Of a DNA stretch of 34,902 bases, positions 16,817-24,013 are shown one piece after another. Origin of the DNA: Streptomyces fructofermentans (GTDB taxonomy: Bacteria; Actinomycetota; Actinomycetes; Streptomycetales; Streptomycetaceae); the NCBI RefSeq assembly GCF_014651055.1, contig NZ_BMWD01000013.1, positions 44,055 to 78,956 of the forward strand, given 5' to 3'. Position numbers and translations under genes: made by a program. Every line of letters starts with the position of its first letter. Positions within the stretch are counted from its first letter, which is position 1. The notes beneath the pieces are model-generated. The model saw nothing but the letters and a program-made list of their open reading frames with translations, was not told the origin of the DNA and made no database searches.

Positions 16817-17018
16817 CCCCACCGGAACCGCCGAGCCCCGAACCCCCGCCGCGCGACGGCCGGGCACGAAGGCGGCGCGCTCGGGCCACGACGGAAGACC
16901 TGTGGTGTCGCCTGCCCCGCGGTCCGGCGCACGCGGGCGGGCGGGTCGCGACCGGTCCGGGCTCCAGGCGTCACGGTCCGCCCGGAGGCACGCCCCCGCC
17001 GACGCGATCAGGCACCGC

Positions 17019-17045
17019 GCCCCGGGCCGCCGACGCCCGCGGGGC
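17019..17045 (-). terminator. hairpin after the gamma-carbonic anhydrase gene
   Basis: GCCCC/GGGGC and an inner GGGC/GCCC stem, with a 2-base bulge, form a hairpin 5 bases past the minus-strand stop. It may also stop read-through from the DedA gene. Confidence 0.45.
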
Positions 17046-17050
17046 AGCCC

Positions 17051-17581
17051 TCAGCCCTCGTGCGCCTTGCGGTGCTCCTGGGCCAGGGCCACGTACAGCG
17101 TGCCGTTCAGCGAGATGCCCTCGCGCTCCTCCGCCGTCAGCTCGCGCCTCACCTTCGCGGGCACGCCCGCGACGAGCGAGCCCGGGGGCACGCGCATCCC
17201 CTGCGGCACGAGCGCCTGTGCGGCGACCAGCGAACCCGCGCCGATCACCGCGCCGTTCAGTACGGTCGCGCCCATCCCGATCAGGCAGTCGTCCTCGACC
17301 GTCGCACCGTGCAGCACGGCGTTGTGCCCGATGGAGACGCGCTCCCCGACGCTGACGGGGAAGCCCGGGTCGACGTGCAGCGTGCAGTTGTCCTGGACGT
17401 TGCTGTCCGCGCCGATGACGATCGGACCGCAGTCCGCGCGCAGCACCGCGCCGTACCAGACGCTCGCCCCCGCGTGCAGCGTCACCTCGCCGAGCACCAC
17501 GGACGTCGGCGCGGTGAACGCCTCCCGGTCGACCGCCGGTTGCTTGCCGCCCACGCCCGCGATCAGCGCCTCGTGCGTCAT
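17051..17581 (-). CDS. gamma-carbonic anhydrase family hexapeptide protein
   Basis: A 176-residue left-handed beta-helix protein. The hexapeptide pattern runs from about residue 25 to 150. The three zinc-ligand histidines of the gamma-CA/CaiE/PaaY group are present as His69 (NCTLH), His86 and His91 (IGHNAVLHG), with the spacing of 17 and 5 typical of this subgroup. It should form a trimer with metal sites between subunits and may hydrate carbon dioxide; many relatives have weak or unknown activity. The ATG at 17581 has GAGGAG upstream and is preferred over an upstream in-frame start that lies in intergenic sequence. It is divergent from the acyltransferase gene. Confidence 0.88.
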   Translation of the reverse strand: MTHEALIAGVGGKQPAVDREAFTAPTSVVLGEVTLHAGASVWYGAVLRADCGPIVIGADSNVQDNCTLHVDPGFPVSVGERVSIGHNAVLHGATVEDDCLIGMGATVLNGAVIGAGSLVAAQALVPQGMRVPPGSLVAGVPAKVRRELTAEEREGISLNGTLYVALAQEHRKAHEG

Positions 17582-17688
17582 CGCCGTCTCCTCGTTCTCG
17601 TCGGTACGGGCACCGTAAGGGATGGGGCCGCGTACCGGTGGGGCGAAGATCACAGCGGTCCCGTCCCATGGGCGGACGGCCCGCTGAG

Positions 17689-17694
17689 TACGGT
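17689..17694 (+). promoter_or_regulatory. -10 box of a leaderless acyltransferase gene
   Basis: TACGGT lies exactly 6 bases before the GTG at 17701, placing the transcript start at the start codon. Confidence 0.5.
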
Positions 17695-17700
17695 GAGCGG

Positions 17701-18486
17701 GTGTCCAAGAGCAAGAACACGTTCTCATCCCGGCGGGGCCGCCTCGTGCAGCGCGCCGTCCACTCCGGCTGGGCCTGGGTGCAGCGGACGGGCGCGGTGA
17801 CCGCCGAGCGGCCCGGCCGGCTCCGCTTCGGTGCCATGGGCACCGGGACGAGGCTCGCCTTCCCGCAGGGCACGGTCTTCGGCGAGCCCTGGATCCACCT
17901 CGGCGACCACTGCATCATCGGCGAGCAGGTCACCCTGACCGCGGGCCTGATGCCGGACCTGGACCTCGGCGCCGAGCCGATCCTGCGCCTCGGCGACGGT
18001 GTCGTCCTCGGCCGGGGCAGCCATGTCATCGCCGACACGACGATCACGATCGGCAGCGACTGCTACTTCGGTCCCTACGTCTACGTGACGACCACGAACC
18101 ACTCGTACGACGATCCCCACGAGCCCATCGGCAAGCAGTGGCCGCGGATGGAGCCGGTCGAGATCGGGCCGGGCTGCTGGATCGGGACGGGCGCGGTCGT
18201 CCTGCCGGGCGCGCGGATCGGGCGGAACGTCGTGGTGGCCGCGGGCGCGGTGGTGCGCGGTGTCGTGCCGGACCACTCGGTGGTGGCGGGGGCGCCCGCC
18301 AGGGTCGTACGGCGCTGGACCCCGGCCGAGGGCTGGCAGCCCCCGCTGCGCACCCCGGCGCCCGTGCCGATACCGGACGGCGTGACGCCGGAGCAGTTGC
18401 TGGCGCTGGCGGAACTCGACGAGAAGAGCCTCGAAGGGCTGCGCGCGATCGGCGACGCCCCGGCCGACGTGCCCGCCGAGTCCTGA
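17701..18486 (+). CDS. hexapeptide-repeat acyltransferase (LbH family)
   Basis: A 261-residue O-acetyltransferase-like protein. The left-handed beta-helix runs from about residue 55 to 205, with the usual imperfect hexads (IHLGDHCIIGEQV, VVLGRGSHVIADTTI). TTTNHSYDDP holds the histidine that serves as catalytic base in the NodL/LacA/WbbJ group. A C-terminal helix-rich region (LLALAELDEKSLEGLRAIG) is extra. GTG at 17701 is preferred because TACGGT sits 6 bases upstream and no good ribosome site exists for the longer frame. The acceptor sugar or lipid is unknown; no polysaccharide gene lies nearby. Confidence 0.85.
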   Translation: MSKSKNTFSSRRGRLVQRAVHSGWAWVQRTGAVTAERPGRLRFGAMGTGTRLAFPQGTVFGEPWIHLGDHCIIGEQVTLTAGLMPDLDLGAEPILRLGDGVVLGRGSHVIADTTITIGSDCYFGPYVYVTTTNHSYDDPHEPIGKQWPRMEPVEIGPGCWIGTGAVVLPGARIGRNVVVAAGAVVRGVVPDHSVVAGAPARVVRRWTPAEGWQPPLRTPAPVPIPDGVTPEQLLALAELDEKSLEGLRAIGDAPADVPAES

Positions 18487-18501
18487 ACCGGCCCGAGGGC
18501 C

Positions 18502-19362
18502 TCAGCCCGCGGCGAGCAGCACCGTGCCGACCAGCGCGAGACCCGCGCCCGCCGCCTGCACCCCGCGCAGCCGTTCGCTGAGGAAGCCGCGCGCCGCCAG
18601 GGCGGTCACCACCGGGCAGAGCGAGGCGAGGACGGCGGCCACGGTGACCGGACCGAGCCGGGCGGCCAGCGCGAACGTGCCGTTGGCGGCCACGTCGGCG
18701 AGCCCTACGAACGCCATCGCGGGCAGCGCGGTCCACGCGACGCGCGGTGGCGCCGTGCCTCCGCGCCTGACGCGGACGGCCAGCGCCGCCCCGCCGGTCA
18801 CGACGTTCGTGACGCGCTGCACGAACAGGGCCAGGAACAGCCCGGTCAGGGTGGTCGACGCCTCGGCGATCAGTGCCATCACGGCGCCGAAGCCGATCGC
18901 GGCGACCAGGGTGAGCAGGACGGCCTCCCGTTGGACGGGGGCGCCCCTGAACTGCGGGCCGCCCGCGAGCGCGACACCGACCACGGCGACCGCGATGCCG
19001 GCGAACTGGAGCAGTCCCGGCCGCTCCCCGAGCACGAGCCCGACGGTCACGGGGACGGCCACCCCGAGGGAGCCGAGCGGTGAGACGACCCCCATCGGGC
19101 CCAGCGCGAGCGCCCGGTAGAAGGCCAGCATCGCCACCGGGCCGACGAGTCCCGCCGCCACGGCGAACCACAGCCGGGGTCCCGCCTCGCTCCAGGCGCC
19201 CGTCGCGACCACGACCGCACCGAGCACGAGGGTCGCGATGGACTGCGAGAGGACGACGACCGTCAGGGCGGGCGTGCGCCGCGCGAGCAGGCCGCCGCCG
19301 AAGTCCGCCAGTCCCCACAGGACGCTGGTGGCCAGGGCGAAGAGCGCGGCCGGTGCTTCCAT
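18502..19362 (-). CDS. DMT superfamily (EamA-type) transporter
   Basis: A 286-residue inner-membrane transporter of the drug/metabolite superfamily. Two EamA repeats of about five helices each are visible, the first from FALATSVLWGLADFGGG and the second from VLLTLVAAIGFGAVMAL. The motif LGERPGLLQFAGIAVAVVGV ends the first repeat and LSERLRGVQAAGAGLALVG the second. It probably exports an amino acid or small metabolite. The ATG at 19362 has GAGGCG upstream. It is divergent from an XRE-cupin regulator over a dyad-rich A/T-rich spacer, a layout suggesting that the regulator controls it. It converges with the acyltransferase gene, with 15 bases between stops. Confidence 0.88.
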   Translation of the reverse strand: MEAPAALFALATSVLWGLADFGGGLLARRTPALTVVVLSQSIATLVLGAVVVATGAWSEAGPRLWFAVAAGLVGPVAMLAFYRALALGPMGVVSPLGSLGVAVPVTVGLVLGERPGLLQFAGIAVAVVGVALAGGPQFRGAPVQREAVLLTLVAAIGFGAVMALIAEASTTLTGLFLALFVQRVTNVVTGGAALAVRVRRGGTAPPRVAWTALPAMAFVGLADVAANGTFALAARLGPVTVAAVLASLCPVVTALAARGFLSERLRGVQAAGAGLALVGTVLLAAG

Positions 19363-19380
19363 GGGACGCCTCGCAGTACA

Positions 19381-19450
19381 GTTCGGTGAACAATTCGGTG
19401 CACCACACCGTAGTTCATTGCATTGAACTGTGTCATTCAAAATATTGAAC
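19381..19450. promoter_or_regulatory. dyad cluster between transporter and XRE-cupin genes
   Basis: Three dyads share GTTC/GAAC or TTCAA/TTGAA half-sites: GTTCGGTGAAC (19381-19391), GTTCATTGCATTGAAC (19413-19428, 7 of 8 pairs) and TTCAAAATATTGAA (19436-19449). The stretch is markedly A/T-rich against its surroundings. TTGCAT (19418) and AATATT (19441), 17 bases apart, could be a plus-strand promoter overlapping the dyads. It is a likely operator for the XRE-cupin protein. Confidence 0.6.
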
Positions 19451-19481
19451 TCGACCATCGAGCGACAATCTTGGACGGAAC

Positions 19482-20054
19482 GTGTCGGACCTCGACCTGC
19501 TGACCCAGTCCCTGGCGCGCAACGTCAAGCGCTGGCGCACCGAGCGCGGCTTCACCCTGGAGACGCTCGCGGCCCGCGCCGGAGTCAGTCGCGGCATGCT
19601 CATCCAGATCGAGCAGGCCAGGACCAACCCCAGCCTGGGAACCGTCGTCAAGATCGGCGACGCGCTCGGCATCAGCATCACCACCCTGCTCGACTACGAA
19701 CAGGGCCCGACCGTCCGGATCGTCCCGGCCGAGCAGGCCGTCCGGCTCTGGCACACCGACGCCGGCAGCTACAACCGCCTGCTCGCCGGCGCCGAGGCCC
19801 CGGGCCCGCTGGAGATGTGGGACTGGCTGCTGATGCCGGGCGAGGGCAGCCCCTCCGACCCGCACCCCGTCGGCACGGTCGAGCTGATCCACGTCACCAG
19901 GGGCGAACTGACGCTCACCGTCGACGGCTCGGACCATGTCGTCCCGGCCGGGGCGAGTGCTTCCTTCGAGGCCAACACCCCCCACACGTACGCCAATCGG
20001 GGCGACGACCCGCTCGAAATGATCATGGCCGTGTCCGTCCCGGGCGTGCACTGA
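19482..20054 (+). CDS. XRE-family regulator with C-terminal cupin
   Basis: A 190-residue PuuR/SutR-type regulator. The helix-turn-helix spans about 9-65 (TLETLAARAGVSRGMLIQIE, then NPSLGTVVKIGDALGIS). The cupin domain spans about 105-186, with PHPVGTVELIHVTRGE and the ANTPHTYANRGDDP strand, and presumably senses a small ligand. Start is GTG with only a weak GGAC upstream. It is transcribed away from the DMT transporter and probably controls both genes through the dyads in between. Confidence 0.88.
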   Translation: MSDLDLLTQSLARNVKRWRTERGFTLETLAARAGVSRGMLIQIEQARTNPSLGTVVKIGDALGISITTLLDYEQGPTVRIVPAEQAVRLWHTDAGSYNRLLAGAEAPGPLEMWDWLLMPGEGSPSDPHPVGTVELIHVTRGELTLTVDGSDHVVPAGASASFEANTPHTYANRGDDPLEMIMAVSVPGVH

Positions 20055-20085
20055 GACGCCTCGCCGCCGCGTTGCGCCCGACTGT

Positions 20086-20091
20086 TAGCGT
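20086..20091 (+). promoter_or_regulatory. -10 box of the leaderless YbaK-like gene
   Basis: TAGCGT lies exactly 6 bases before the ATG at 20098. There is no purine-rich ribosome site in between. Confidence 0.5.
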
Positions 20092-20097
20092 GCTGTC

Positions 20098-20655
20098 ATG
20101 CGCGCACCCCTGGGACACTTCGACGACGCCACGCCCGCTCCCGAACTCCTCGGCTCGCTGATCGCCCCGGTCGCCGACGCCGTACGTGCCTGGGAGGGCG
20201 CCGTCGCCGCCGACGCCCTCGTCCACGTCGACACCGAGCCCGAGTGGGCGGACACCGCCACGTTCGTCGAGCACTACGGCAGGGACCTCCTGGACAAGTC
20301 CGCCAACTGCGTGGTCGTCGCCGGCAAGCGGGGCGGCGAGACCACGCTCGCGGCGTGTGTCGTGCTCTCCACCACCCGGGTCGACGTCAACGGTGTCGTG
20401 CGCCGCCGCCTCGGGGCGCGCAAGGTGTCGTTCGCGTCGATGGACACGGCCACCAGAGAGACCGGGATGGAGTACGGCGGCATCACGCCTGTCGGGCTTC
20501 CCGCCGACTGGCCCGTCCTCGTCGACCCGGCCGTCGTCGACCTGCCGTACGTCCTGGTGGGCAGCGGACGCAGGCGCGGCAAGCTGCTGATCCCCGGGAA
20601 GGCCTTCGCGCAGCTGCCGAACGCCGTCGTGGTCGAAGGGCTCGGCGTCTCCTGA
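20098..20655 (+). CDS. YbaK/EbsC-family aminoacyl-tRNA deacylase
   Basis: A 185-residue protein of the YbaK/ProX editing fold. CVVVAGKRGGETTLAACVV, LGARKVSFASMDTATRETG and MEYGGITPVGLP are the conserved strands, with the substrate-pocket lysine expected in ARKVSFA. Members hydrolyse mischarged tRNAs such as Cys-tRNA(Pro), or are uncharacterised. The start ATG appears leaderless. It is a single-gene unit followed by hairpins at 20737-20797. Family is firm; the tRNA substrate is unknown. Confidence 0.88.
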   Translation: MRAPLGHFDDATPAPELLGSLIAPVADAVRAWEGAVAADALVHVDTEPEWADTATFVEHYGRDLLDKSANCVVVAGKRGGETTLAACVVLSTTRVDVNGVVRRRLGARKVSFASMDTATRETGMEYGGITPVGLPADWPVLVDPAVVDLPYVLVGSGRRRGKLLIPGKAFAQLPNAVVVEGLGVS

Positions 20656-21025
20656 GCCCGTGCCCCCCCGACTGCCCCCGCCCGGCGCGGCGCGTCAACA
20701 CGCGCCCGGGGGACGAGGGTGATCCGCCCGCCCCGTCGGTGACCGGACCGAGCCGACCGGCGGGTCACCGGCGGAGCGCCGCCCGGCGCCGGTGACCGGG
20801 CCGAAGAGCAGGCCGGGGCGGGGCGGGGAGGTTCGGTCGAGGGTGCCGCCACGGGGTACTCGGAGTGCGAAGCGGGTCCGTTTCCGGGCCGCCGGAGTGT
20901 CGCGGGCGCGACGCGGGTCGCCGATGCGGTAGATGCTGGAGGAGAGGAATCACGGCCCCGAGGGTGCTTCCGATGCTGTCGGACGTCCACGTACGCCGAC
21001 CAGCACGAATCAGGACGGTACTGCC
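20656..21025 (+). other. non-coding spacer before the VOC gene
   Basis: A 370-base spacer. It contains the competing hairpins at 20737-20797, then a stretch with no convincing open frame, and ends with AGGACGG, a weak ribosome site for the VOC gene. An in-frame start at 20933 would add 31 residues of unusual composition and is not used. Confidence 0.5.
20763..20797 (+). terminator. hairpin after the YbaK-like gene
   Basis: GGTCACCGGCG pairs perfectly with CGCCGGTGACC (11 bp) around a 13-base loop. CGGTGACC at 20737-20744 can pair with the same left arm, so two mutually exclusive hairpins are possible. Confidence 0.5.
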
Positions 21026-21823
21026 ATGAACCGCGACGCGACACTCCGAAGCGACGTCGTCTCCAGCCACTCGGTGGTCGGGGCGCCGTGCTGGGTCAGC
21101 CTGACGGCACGCGACCAGGAGGCCGCCGAGGAGTTCTACGGGGCGGTGCTGGGGTGGCGCTTCAGGACGACCCGGCTGATGGACCGCTTCCGGATCGCCT
21201 ACGCGCAGGGCGTGCCCGTCGCGGGGATCGCGGCCGTGGCCTCCATGTGGCAGATGGCCGTGAGCTGGACCCCGTACTTCGCCGTGTCCGCCGCGGACGA
21301 CGCGGTCGCCAGGGGCCAGGAGCGGGGCGGGACGACCGCCGTGGGACCCATCTCCTTCCCGACCGGCCGGGCCGCGCTGATGGCCGACCGCGACGGCGCC
21401 GTCTTCGGCATCTGGGAGGGCCAGCTCTTCTCCGGCTGGGAGTCCTGGCGCAGGGCCGCCCCCGCCTTCGTCCGCCTCCACACGCGCAACGCCTTCGACG
21501 CCGCCATCTTCTACGGCGAGGTCCTCCGGTGGGCCACCTCGGAGCCCGGCTGCTGCGAGGTCCACTACGACGGGGACGAGGTCGTCCTGCGCAGCGACGG
21601 CGACGTGGTGGCCCGCATCCACTCCGGGGCGGTGGAGGCCGCCCCCGACCCCACGATCCGGCCGCACTGGCAGATCCACTTCGCGGTGACGGACGTGGAG
21701 GCCTGCATGAAGGCCGCGCTGGAGCACGGGGGCTCGGTCCAGGGCGAGGTGTCCGAGTTCGAGGCCGTCCTTCGGGACCCCGACGGCGCGCAGTTCACGG
21801 TGACGTCCCGCTCCGAGCGCTGA
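21026..21823 (+). CDS. two-domain VOC-family protein
   Basis: A 265-residue tandem vicinal-oxygen-chelate (glyoxalase/bleomycin-resistance fold) protein, like the mycobacterial CFP30B group. The first domain starts at CWVSLTARDQEAAEEFYG and ends with LMADRDGAVFGIWEG. The second runs from FVRLHTRNAFDAAIFYGEVL to FEAVLRDPDGAQFTVTS. Typical metal ligands of true glyoxalases are not obvious, so function may be binding rather than catalysis. The ATG at 21026 begins MNRDATLRSD; the N-terminal 25 residues precede the fold. It converges with the CoA-binding gene over a strong hairpin. Confidence 0.85.
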   Translation: MNRDATLRSDVVSSHSVVGAPCWVSLTARDQEAAEEFYGAVLGWRFRTTRLMDRFRIAYAQGVPVAGIAAVASMWQMAVSWTPYFAVSAADDAVARGQERGGTTAVGPISFPTGRAALMADRDGAVFGIWEGQLFSGWESWRRAAPAFVRLHTRNAFDAAIFYGEVLRWATSEPGCCEVHYDGDEVVLRSDGDVVARIHSGAVEAAPDPTIRPHWQIHFAVTDVEACMKAALEHGGSVQGEVSEFEAVLRDPDGAQFTVTSRSER

Positions 21824-21853
21824 ACCGCGCGGCCGCCGCCCCGCGGGACCGGC

Positions 21854-21893
21854 ACCCCGCGCCCCGCGGCACGGCCGGTGCCCGGCGCGGGGT
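21854..21893. terminator. bidirectional compound hairpin
   Basis: ACCCCGCGCC pairs perfectly with GGCGCGGGGT (10 bp), with an inner GGCAC/GTGCC stem. It lies between the convergent VOC and CoA-binding genes and touches the latter's stop codon, so it can terminate both. Confidence 0.7.
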
Positions 21894-22300
21894 CAGCCCA
21901 GGCGCGGGATCTCGATCGCCGGGCAGCGGTCCATGACCATGTCCAGACCGGCCGCGCGGGTGCGCTCGTACGCCGCCTCGTCGACGACACCGAGCTGGAA
22001 CCAGACGGCCCGGGCACCGATGGCGACGGCCTCGTCGGCCACGGCCCCGGCCAGCTCGCTGTTGACGAACACGTCCACGACGTCGACGTCGAAGGGGATG
22101 TCCGCGAGGGACGCGTACCCCCGCTCGCCGTGCACCGTCTCGGCCTTCGGGTGCACCGGGACGACGCGCTTGCCGAAACGCTGGAGGACGTCCGCCACGC
22201 CGTAGGCGGCACGCCCCTCGTTCGACGACAGGCCGACGACCGCCCAGGTGTCGCCCAGCTCGGTGAGTATCGTGCGGATCGTTGCCGGATCGCCGTACAC
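21893..22300 (-). CDS. CoA-binding domain protein (YccU type)
   Basis: A 135-residue single-domain Rossmann protein of the CoA_binding_2 family. WAVVGLSSNEGRAAYGVADV is the nucleotide-binding start, followed by GKRVVPVHPKAETVHG, VDVVDVFVN and WFQLGVVDEAAY. The end DRCPAIEIPRLG has the conserved Cys-Pro. The start is GTG with a near-perfect AGGAGG site 7 bases upstream. It probably binds CoA or acyl-CoA; no enzyme activity is established for this family. Confidence 0.9.
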   Translation of the reverse strand: MYGDPATIRTILTELGDTWAVVGLSSNEGRAAYGVADVLQRFGKRVVPVHPKAETVHGERGYASLADIPFDVDVVDVFVNSELAGAVADEAVAIGARAVWFQLGVVDEAAYERTRAAGLDMVMDRCPAIEIPRLG

Positions 22301-22432
22301 GGATGGCCTCCTTGAGGTGGCTGCGAGAAGTGCTCAGGCGGGCAACAGCGCGCGACGGCGGGTGATTCCCGGCGGGGAGGAACCGCCCGTCCGCCGGCCG
22401 CCCGCCGGCCCGGGACCCCGCCGCGCACGGTC

Positions 22433-22476
22433 GCGGCCCCGGTGGGCGGAGGGCGGTGCGGCCCCGGCGGGCGGAG
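22433..22476 (+). repeat. 19-base direct repeat
   Basis: GCGGCCCCGGYGGGCGGAG occurs at 22433-22451 and 22458-22476, one mismatch apart, period 25. It lies in the divergent spacer upstream of the CysRS-like gene. Confidence 0.8.
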
Positions 22477-22561
22477 TGGGGTGCGGACCGGGGGCGGCGC
22501 GCGGCGCGGACCCGTGCCCGGCAATGACGTCCGCCTCCCCGCACCCGGCCCCTCCCGCGCC

Positions 22562-22567
22562 TACGCT
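22562..22567 (+). promoter_or_regulatory. -10 box of the leaderless CysRS-like gene
   Basis: TACGCT lies exactly 6 bases before the GTG at 22574. No ribosome site is present. Confidence 0.5.
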
Positions 22568-22573
22568 CGGCCC

Positions 22574-23302
22574 GTGCTGCGTATCACCGACGCCCGAACA
22601 GGCGAACCCGCCGACGCCACTCCCGCCCGACGGGGCCTGACCCGCGTCGAGGCGCATGTGCCGCACCCCGACGCCACCGGGCTGCGGGTGCTGCTGGTCG
22701 CCGACGTCCTCGTACGAGCCCTGGAGATCGGCGGGACGCCCGTCTGGACCGTGCTGAACGGGCCGTCGGAGACCGCGGAGCTGAGGAGCCGGGCCGCGGA
22801 TCTGGGCGTGCGGCCCTTCGAGGAGGAACGGTACGGCGGAGCGGGCCTCGGCGAAGCGCAGGTGCTGCACGTGCTCGGGCCCGGCGGGCGGGTGCCGCCC
22901 GGTCTGCGCGTCGGGGTCGCCGGCGTCGAAGCCGGTCCAGGCGTGCTGGACGACGCCGACGCCACCGCGCTGCGCCTCGCCCTGCTCGCCCGGCCCCGCG
23001 CTGAACCCCTGCGGCTGTCGACCGGCGGACTCGCGGAGGCGGGCCGGACCCTGCGGCACTGGCGGGGAGCCGTCGCCGGCTGGGCGACCAGGCCGTCGGG
23101 CCCCATCCCCGACCCCGTGCGCGGGCAACTGCGCGGCGCCTGGGAGAACGACCTGGACGTGCCCGCGGTCCTCGCCGTGCTGCGCAGGGTGGAGACCTCC
23201 GGGACGGTGCCCGACGGCGCCCGGTTCGAGACGTACGCCTACGCCGACCGGCTCCTCGGGCTGGAACTCACCCGTGACATCGGGCGCGGGGTCCCCGGGT
23301 GA
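22574..23302 (+). CDS. degenerate cysteinyl-tRNA synthetase/MshC-like protein, probably non-catalytic
   Basis: A 242-residue protein that I align by eye to CysRS. Residues 1-63 follow the CysRS N-terminus (LRITDARTGE, then DVLVRALEIGGTPVWTVLN, matching [20 protein letters not shown]). Residues 132-149 (ALRLALLARPRAEPLRLS) match the segment after KMSKS, 191-203 (ENDLDVPAVLAVL) match the DDDFNTPEA helix, and 224-232 match the VLGL end. The HIGH motif is replaced by TGLR, KMSKS is absent, most of the catalytic core is deleted, and the protein has no cysteine at all, so zinc-bound Cys activation is impossible. It seems to be a pseudoenzyme, perhaps regulatory. Its TGA overlaps the GTG of the SixA-like gene as GTGA, implying translational coupling. 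Homology by eye is good but should be tested by structure prediction. Confidence 0.7.
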   Translation: MLRITDARTGEPADATPARRGLTRVEAHVPHPDATGLRVLLVADVLVRALEIGGTPVWTVLNGPSETAELRSRAADLGVRPFEEERYGGAGLGEAQVLHVLGPGGRVPPGLRVGVAGVEAGPGVLDDADATALRLALLARPRAEPLRLSTGGLAEAGRTLRHWRGAVAGWATRPSGPIPDPVRGQLRGAWENDLDVPAVLAVLRRVETSGTVPDGARFETYAYADRLLGLELTRDIGRGVPG

Positions 23303-23862
23303 TCGCGCGCGCCGGAGCGGGCCCGTTGCGCCGCCTGGTCGTCCTGCGGCACGCCAAGTCCGCCTGGCCCGACCTCGTCGCGGACCACGAGCGGCCGCTC
23401 GCGCCACGCGGCCGCCGCGACGCCCCCGCCGCGGGACGTGCGCTCGCCGACTCCGACTGCCTGCCCGACCTCGCGCTCTGCTCCACCGCCGTCCGTGCCC
23501 GGCAGACCTGGGAACTGGCGGCGGAGCAGTTCGGCACACCGCCGCCGGTACGCCACGACGCGCGGCTGTACGCGGCGGACGTGCGGGAACTGCTCGACGT
23601 GCTGCGGGAGGCTCCCGACGAGGCGCGGACCGTGCTGCTGATCGGGCACAACCCCGGCCTGGAGGACCTGGTGCTCACCCTGGCCGGGGACAGCCTGGAC
23701 GACTCGCTCGACGACGTGCGGACCAAGTTCCCCACTTCGGCGATCGCCGTCCTCGCCTGGCACGGCAGCGGGTGGCGGGCCCTCGCGCCCGGCGCCGCGC
23801 TGCTCACCGACATGATCGTCCCCCGGGGCCGGAAGAAGGGCGGGCCCGGCCGCGGACGCTGA
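23299..23862 (+). CDS. SixA-type histidine phosphatase
   Basis: A 187-residue phosphoglycerate-mutase-fold phosphatase of the SixA group. LRHAKS holds the catalytic His18. RPLAPRGRRDA and STAVRARQTW are the conserved substrate-binding strands, and IGHNPG holds the second His117. Members remove phosphate from phosphohistidine or other small substrates. The C-terminus ends in a basic Arg/Lys/Gly tail. The GTG start overlaps the preceding stop by four bases. Pairing with the CysRS-like protein suggests a shared process, but the substrate is unknown. Confidence 0.88.
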   Translation: MIARAGAGPLRRLVVLRHAKSAWPDLVADHERPLAPRGRRDAPAAGRALADSDCLPDLALCSTAVRARQTWELAAEQFGTPPPVRHDARLYAADVRELLDVLREAPDEARTVLLIGHNPGLEDLVLTLAGDSLDDSLDDVRTKFPTSAIAVLAWHGSGWRALAPGAALLTDMIVPRGRKKGGPGRGR

Positions 23863-23890
23863 CCCGGGACGTCCCGCCGGCCGTGCGCGC

Positions 23891-23908
23891 ACGCCCACGC
23901 CCACGCCC
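23891..23908 (+). repeat. short hexamer tandem repeat
   Basis: Three copies of ACGCCC in the spacer between the phosphatase and the YigZ gene, flanked by alternating GC/CG sequence. No gene is present in this 151-base spacer. Confidence 0.7.
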
Positions 23909-24001
23909 ACGCGCGCGTGCCGCCACACCCCTGCGCGTGCCCGCCGCCCGGCCCGTACGCCCGCGTGCCGCCCGGCCGGTCCTGCACGCGCGTGCAGCGC
24001 A

Positions 24002-24007
24002 TACGCT
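24002..24007 (+). promoter_or_regulatory. -10 box of the leaderless yigZ-like gene
   Basis: TACGCT lies exactly 6 bases before the ATG at 24014, the same arrangement as at 22562. Confidence 0.5.
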
Positions 24008-24013
24008 GGCCGG

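Noticed and set aside
16944..16953. Palindrome GGTCGCGACC in the DedA-carbonic anhydrase spacer
   Set aside because: Perfect but without a loop, not at a promoter or gene end, and such short palindromes are common at this base composition.
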